Shown here in pieces: positions 42,288-46,051 of a DNA stretch of 46,051 bases (the stretch's first letter is position 1; each line of letters begins with the position of its first letter). Both the position numbers and the translations under genes were made by a program. The notes beneath the pieces were generated by a model. It worked only from the letters and a program-made list of their open reading frames with translations, did no database searches and was not told the origin of the DNA. Source of the DNA: Dehalococcoidales bacterium (GTDB taxonomy: Bacteria > Chloroflexota > Dehalococcoidia > Dehalococcoidales > Fen-1064); NCBI GenBank assembly GCA_035529395.1, contig DATKWT010000045.1, forward strand, positions 1-46,051, written 5' to 3'.

Positions 42288-43139
42288 ATGCTTAAAAAAA
42301 GGATCATCACCACTCTGGTCATCATCCCCCTGCCTGTTGCGGCTATCTGGTTTGGAGAACCCTGGTTTACGGCCCTGATGGCTGTGGTGGCAGTGCTTGG
42401 CGTCATGGAGTTCTATCGGTTGGCCGTCGCCTCCAGGGCATCGCCACTTGTCCACATTGGGGTGGTACTGACTCTTCTCTTTATCATCAGTCGGAACCCG
42501 GACCTGTTATCGTTTCTGGCACCTCACTTCGACCCCGGCCTGTTGATACCACTTCTATTGATGCTGGCAATCGCGCTCCCCATGCTCTGGCTTCTGATAC
42601 GACCGCGCACCGGCGCAGCCTTTGTCAACTGGGCGTGGACGCTCGGCGGAATCCTCTATGTGGGCTGGCTCCTCAGCCACCTGGTGTCACTGAGGGGCAT
42701 GACCGACGGTATGAACTGGGTATTCCTTGTTATTCTGGCCAATGCTGCCTCCGATACCACTGCCTTCTTCATCGGCAGGTCTTTCGGACGCCACCGCCTG
42801 GCACCGCGAATCAGCCCCAACAAGACCTGGGAAGGCGCCCTGGCCGGAGTGGTCGGCGCAATGGTGTTCAGTTTGCTATTTACTGCGCCACGACTGTTTG
42901 CCGCAACCAACCCACTCTATGTCGAGGGCTTTATCTGTTGGCAGGCGCTGAGCCTCGGCCTCCTCGTCAGCGTGTTCGGACAGCTTGGTGACCTTGCAGA
43001 ATCGCTGCTCAAGCGCCATGCCGGAGTCAAAGACTCCGGCAGCCTGCTGCCGGGACACGGGGGCGTCCTGGACCGGATGGACAGCATTATCTTCGCAGGT
43101 ATCGTGGTATACTACTATGTAGTATGGGTAATACAGTAA
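42288..43139 (+). CDS. cdsA: Phosphatidate cytidylyltransferase
   Basis: This 283-residue membrane enzyme makes CDP-diacylglycerol from CTP and phosphatidic acid. It has about eight hydrophobic segments and the C-terminal signature GDLAESLLKRHAGVKDSGSLLPGHGGVLDRMDS. The N-terminus is LKKRIITTLVIIPLPV. Its 3' end overlaps dxr by 16 bp. Confidence 0.95.
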   Translation: MLKKRIITTLVIIPLPVAAIWFGEPWFTALMAVVAVLGVMEFYRLAVASRASPLVHIGVVLTLLFIISRNPDLLSFLAPHFDPGLLIPLLLMLAIALPMLWLLIRPRTGAAFVNWAWTLGGILYVGWLLSHLVSLRGMTDGMNWVFLVILANAASDTTAFFIGRSFGRHRLAPRISPNKTWEGALAGVVGAMVFSLLFTAPRLFAATNPLYVEGFICWQALSLGLLVSVFGQLGDLAESLLKRHAGVKDSGSLLPGHGGVLDRMDSIIFAGIVVYYYVVWVIQ

Positions 43140-44263
43140 AACGGCTGGCCATCCTCGGTTCTACCGGTTCAATCGGTAGACAGACGCTTCAGGTCGTGCG
43201 TAACCTCCCATCCCGGTTCCGCGTCGTGGCATTGACGGCAGGACAGAACATTGACCTGCTGTCCAGGCAGATGGAGGAGTTCCGGCCGAGCTTCGTTCAT
43301 TGCCAGGCAGAAGACATTCCCCGTACCGGTTTCGAGCATCTCCTTCCGGAGGAGATGGCCCGTCACACCGAGGTAGATATAGTTGTCGTTGCCACCTCGG
43401 GGAAGGCAGGGTTGACCGCAGTGTTATCGGCGGTCAGGGCCGGTAAGGATGTCGCCCTGGCCAACAAGGAATCGCTGGTCATGGCCGGCGATATCATCAC
43501 ACGGGAGGCGGAGGCAAACGGTGCCCGCATCTTTCCGGTGGACAGCGAACACAGCGCCATCTGGCAGTGCCTTCGGGGTGAAGAAAAGTCCGTGGCCCGC
43601 ATATATCTAACTGCTTCAGGGGGGCCTTTCCGTGGCTATTCACCGGAAGAGCTGGAGCGAGTAACCGCCGCCCAGGCCCTGAAACACCCCTCCTGGCAGA
43701 TGGGAAAGAAAGTCACAATCGACTCCGCTACCCTGATGAACAAGGGGCTGGAGATAATCGAAGCCCACTGGCTGTTCGATGTTCCCTATGACGGAATCCG
43801 GGTTATTGTTCATCCGCAGAGCATCATTCATTCCATGGTTGAATTCGCCGACGGCTCGATCAAGGCCCAGATGAGCTATCCCGATATGCGACTGCCGATT
43901 CAGTATGCCCTCACTTACCCCGAGCGCCTGCCCAATGCAGAGCTTCCCCGGATAGACTGGTCTGTGGTCCGGGAGCTGACCTTCGAGCAGCCGGACCCTG
44001 ACCGGTTTCCCTGCCTGAGGCTGGCAATCGAGGCCGGAAAAACGGGAGGGACCCAGCCCGCCGTCCTCTGTGCCGCCGACGAGGTGGCCGCTGACCTCTT
44101 TCTATCCGGAGACATCGGCTTTACGGACATCGCCCGTCTGGTGGGGCAGGTGCTGGCGGAGCACGAGACCATCACCGGGCCGGGCCTGGAAGACATCATC
44201 AGCGCTGACGGCTGGGCGAGGCAGAGGACGCATGTACTGGCCGGGGAGGGCAACCCATGCTGA
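43124..44263 (+). CDS. dxr: 1-deoxy-D-xylulose 5-phosphate reductoisomerase
   Basis: This 379-residue enzyme makes MEP from DXP with NADPH, the committed step of the MEP isoprenoid pathway. It has the NADPH loop LGSTGSIGRQTL, ALANKESLVMAG, VDSEHSAIWQCL (metal-binding Asp and Glu) and TLMNKGLEIIEAHWLF. Its presence beside uppS feeds prenyl carriers. It overlaps rseP by 7 bp. Confidence 0.97.
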   Translation: MGNTVKRLAILGSTGSIGRQTLQVVRNLPSRFRVVALTAGQNIDLLSRQMEEFRPSFVHCQAEDIPRTGFEHLLPEEMARHTEVDIVVVATSGKAGLTAVLSAVRAGKDVALANKESLVMAGDIITREAEANGARIFPVDSEHSAIWQCLRGEEKSVARIYLTASGGPFRGYSPEELERVTAAQALKHPSWQMGKKVTIDSATLMNKGLEIIEAHWLFDVPYDGIRVIVHPQSIIHSMVEFADGSIKAQMSYPDMRLPIQYALTYPERLPNAELPRIDWSVVRELTFEQPDPDRFPCLRLAIEAGKTGGTQPAVLCAADEVAADLFLSGDIGFTDIARLVGQVLAEHETITGPGLEDIISADGWARQRTHVLAGEGNPC

Positions 44264-45555
44264 CGGTACTTTCCTTTCTCGGCGTTATCATAGTGATAGT
44301 CTTTGCCCACGAGCTCGGGCATTTTGTAACCGCCAAGCTGTCCCACGTGAAGGTGGAGGAGGCAGGCCTTTTCTACCCGCCACGGTTGTTCGCCTTCAAG
44401 CGCGGTGAGACAGTATACTCGATAAACGCCCTTCCCCTGGGCGGATTCGTCAAGATGTCCGGCGAGGAAGACCCCGATGCACCTGGCAGCCTGGCAAACA
44501 AGAGTATCCCTACCCGGCTGCTCGTCCTCGGTGCCGGCTCGATTATGAACTTCCTGCTGCCTGTCCTGCTCCTCTCGATTGCCTTTATGGTCCCCCATGA
44601 TACCGTTATCGGCGACGTCGAGGTAATGGACGTAGCACCGGACTCTCCGGCGGCCCTTGCCGGGATTGAGCCCGGGGACATCATCCTGAGCATTAACGGC
44701 AAAGTCGTGAACAATTCCGGTGACCTCCAGCGCTACCTGTACCGCTACCTGGGCAGCACCATCCCGGTCTCCATCCGGCACACCGACCTGTCCACAGAGG
44801 AGGTGCGCTTGACTCCCCGCTGGGAACCCCCGGAGGGGCAAGACCCCATTGGCGTGACCACAGTCCAGTGGGTAGCAATTAAAGCGATAGCACCAGACTC
44901 CCCGGCCGCCGGGGCAGGCATCAGACCGGGAGACGTTATCCTGAGCATAGACGGAGAAGAAGTGCATAGCGTCGACGACCTGGGGGACTATCTTGACCGG
45001 CGCCTGGATACCGAGGTAGCTGTCCTCATCCGGCGTACTGACCTGACCACGGAAGAGGTCCGCCTTACACCCCGGTCGGACCCACCCGCAGAGGAGGGGG
45101 CTATGGGTGTTGCCGTATACACCTCTTCCGGGCCGGTCACGCGGCAACAGCTTTCGTTCTGGCAGGCTATACCGAAGGGTTTCGGCCAGAGTATAGAAAT
45201 CTTCGTCCTGTTCAAGAACGGCGTTGTCGGTATTATCAGTGGTGCTTTACCATTCGACCTGAGAGGGCCGGTGGGTATCGCGCAGATGACCGGAGAGGTA
45301 GCCAGGGCGGGAATAGGTCCCCTGCTGGAGTTTGCCTCCCTTATCAGTATCAACCTGGGAATCATCAACCTCTTCCCGCTTCCGGCGCTGGACGGTGGCC
45401 GGCTCATCTTTGTCTTCCTGGAGTTTGTCCGCCGGGGCAAGCGCATCTCCCCGAAGAAGGAATGGCAGATACACACCATCGGCTTCTTCCTGCTGATAGC
45501 GGTCTTCCTGGCGGTTACCGTCCAGGACATATTCAGAATCGCTGGCGGCGGGTAG
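44257..45555 (+). CDS. rseP: RIP metalloprotease (RseP/RasP, site-2 protease)
   Basis: This 432-residue membrane protease has the HExxH zinc motif (His18, Glu19, His22), LPLGGFVKMSGE, and the second metal motif NLFPLPALDGG in the C-terminal membrane part. Two PDZ domains (about 125-200 and 210-290) lie between; they share long stretches such as APDSPAA, PGDIILSING/PGDVILSIDG and EEVRLTPR and look like a recent tandem duplication. It cuts membrane-bound anti-sigma factors or other membrane substrates within the bilayer. Confidence 0.95.
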   Translation: MLTVLSFLGVIIVIVFAHELGHFVTAKLSHVKVEEAGLFYPPRLFAFKRGETVYSINALPLGGFVKMSGEEDPDAPGSLANKSIPTRLLVLGAGSIMNFLLPVLLLSIAFMVPHDTVIGDVEVMDVAPDSPAALAGIEPGDIILSINGKVVNNSGDLQRYLYRYLGSTIPVSIRHTDLSTEEVRLTPRWEPPEGQDPIGVTTVQWVAIKAIAPDSPAAGAGIRPGDVILSIDGEEVHSVDDLGDYLDRRLDTEVAVLIRRTDLTTEEVRLTPRSDPPAEEGAMGVAVYTSSGPVTRQQLSFWQAIPKGFGQSIEIFVLFKNGVVGIISGALPFDLRGPVGIAQMTGEVARAGIGPLLEFASLISINLGIINLFPLPALDGGRLIFVFLEFVRRGKRISPKKEWQIHTIGFFLLIAVFLAVTVQDIFRIAGGG

Positions 45556-45570
45556 AATCCCGTAGCAGGC

Positions 45571-45660
45571 TGCTGAAAAAGGGGAGTACAGAGGGGCTTC
45601 GCCCCTTCTGAGGGGGCTCCCACCTTCTGAGGGGGGCTCCCACCGGACACGGTATTCCCC
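45571..45660 (+). repeat. GC-rich intergenic repeat with tandem 20-bp unit
   Basis: After the rseP stop, CCTTCTGAGGGGGCTCCCAC occurs twice in tandem (from about 45604 and 45623, with one extra G in the second). It is preceded by AGGGGCTTCGCCCCT, a perfect hairpin. The style matches the repeats at 35495-35830. The hairpin may act as terminator for the rpsB-rseP operon. Confidence 0.55.
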
Positions 45661-45682
45661 ACTGAATATGGAGGGCATACGG

Positions 45683-46051
45683 ATGGTTTCTACCCGGTTC
45701 TCTCTCGAAGGTAAAGTCGCACTGGTAACCGGCGGCAGTCGTGGTATCGGTCAGGCCACCGCGCTGGCATTCGCCGAAGCCGGTGCCGATGTAGCGGTGA
45801 CCAGCCGGAAACTGCCTGACCTGGAGCTGGTAGCCGAAGAGATACGGGGCCTGGGCAGGAAGTCGATAGCCGTGGCAACGCATGTAGGCCGCATGGACCA
45901 GATACAGAACCTGGTCGATACAGTCGTCGCCGAATTCGGCAGGATTGACGTCCTGGTAAACAACGCCGGTACCAGTGTCGTCTGGATGCCGGCGCTTGAG
46001 CTGGAGGAAAGGGCCTGGGACTCGATAATGAACCTCAACCTGAAGGGTCTC
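45683..46051 (+). CDS. SDR family oxidoreductase, N-terminal part
   Basis: This gene is open to the window edge (123 codons). It has the cofactor motif TGGSRGIG, the acidic-basic change TSRK after strand two, and NNAGTSVVWM. The catalytic Tyr and Lys lie beyond the edge. GGAGGG lies 7 nt before the ATG at 45683. It belongs to the NAD(P)-dependent classical SDR group; its substrate is unknown. It is separated from rseP by the repeat region. Confidence 0.92.
   Translation, partial: MVSTRFSLEGKVALVTGGSRGIGQATALAFAEAGADVAVTSRKLPDLELVAEEIRGLGRKSIAVATHVGRMDQIQNLVDTVVAEFGRIDVLVNNAGTSVVWMPALELEERAWDSIMNLNLKGL

Noticed and set aside
43915-45147. A 410-codon open frame on the minus strand
   Set aside because: It is antisense to dxr and rseP, both of which have full family motifs; it is a by-product of GC-rich coding DNA.

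Overview
The window looks like a chromosomal piece of an uncultured anaerobic Chloroflexota bacterium, most likely Dehalococcoidia. This rests on gene content (haloalkane-dehalogenase-like hydrolases, a CaiB-type CoA transferase, many SDRs, a short EF-Ts), on the housekeeping order rpsB-tsf-pyrH-frr-uppS-cdsA-dxr-rseP, and on a dispersed GC-rich intergenic repeat that I associate with that group from memory. There is no rRNA or tRNA gene to settle it. TTG and GTG starts are common.

Layout. 1-2548: end of a CoA-transferase gene, then a small membrane protein with an ABC-2 exporter pair. 2562-13819: almost everything is on the minus strand: two overlapping haloalkane-dehalogenase-like genes, an 8.1-kb segment bounded by perfect 90-bp direct repeats, then an SDR. 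The segment holds a truncated IS1182-type transposase, an SDR, a class-C beta-lactamase-like hydrolase, a HAD hydrolase, an aldo/keto reductase-ferredoxin fusion and an MCM-like AAA+ ATPase. 13945-16007: a Cof-type HAD phosphatase and an orphan peptide-transport permease. 16008-21554: a signalling block of two histidine kinases and three response regulators, with TGTCAG motifs upstream. 21624-27922: CocE-type hydrolase, two divergent MFS transporters, and a ferredoxin plus a Cys-rich protein of unknown function. 28167-33967: full-length Lhr helicase and an M28-like peptidase. 34047-38664, minus: purA, nitronate monooxygenase-like, SPFH and NfeD. 38843-46051, plus: the translation, isoprenoid and envelope operon, ending in a partial SDR.

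The most striking signal is the 90-bp repeat. One copy is the true 3' end, with catalytic His and stop codon, of the dehalogenase gene at 11580-12893. The other, 8116 bp away, is a displaced tail fused to a truncated transposase and lying 35 bp upstream of an SDR. This is the geometry expected of an element inserted at the 3' end of a gene. Removing the segment would restore a dehalogenase-dehalogenase-SDR operon, a sensible haloalkane-to-alcohol-to-carbonyl pathway. No integrase is visible, so IS-mediated rearrangement or misassembly remain alternatives.

Other points of interest are the MCM-like ATPase with a nearby 12-bp iterated repeat array, an aldo/keto reductase lacking usual catalytic residues, and the uncharacterised ferredoxin and Cys-protein pair next to an OFA-type transporter.
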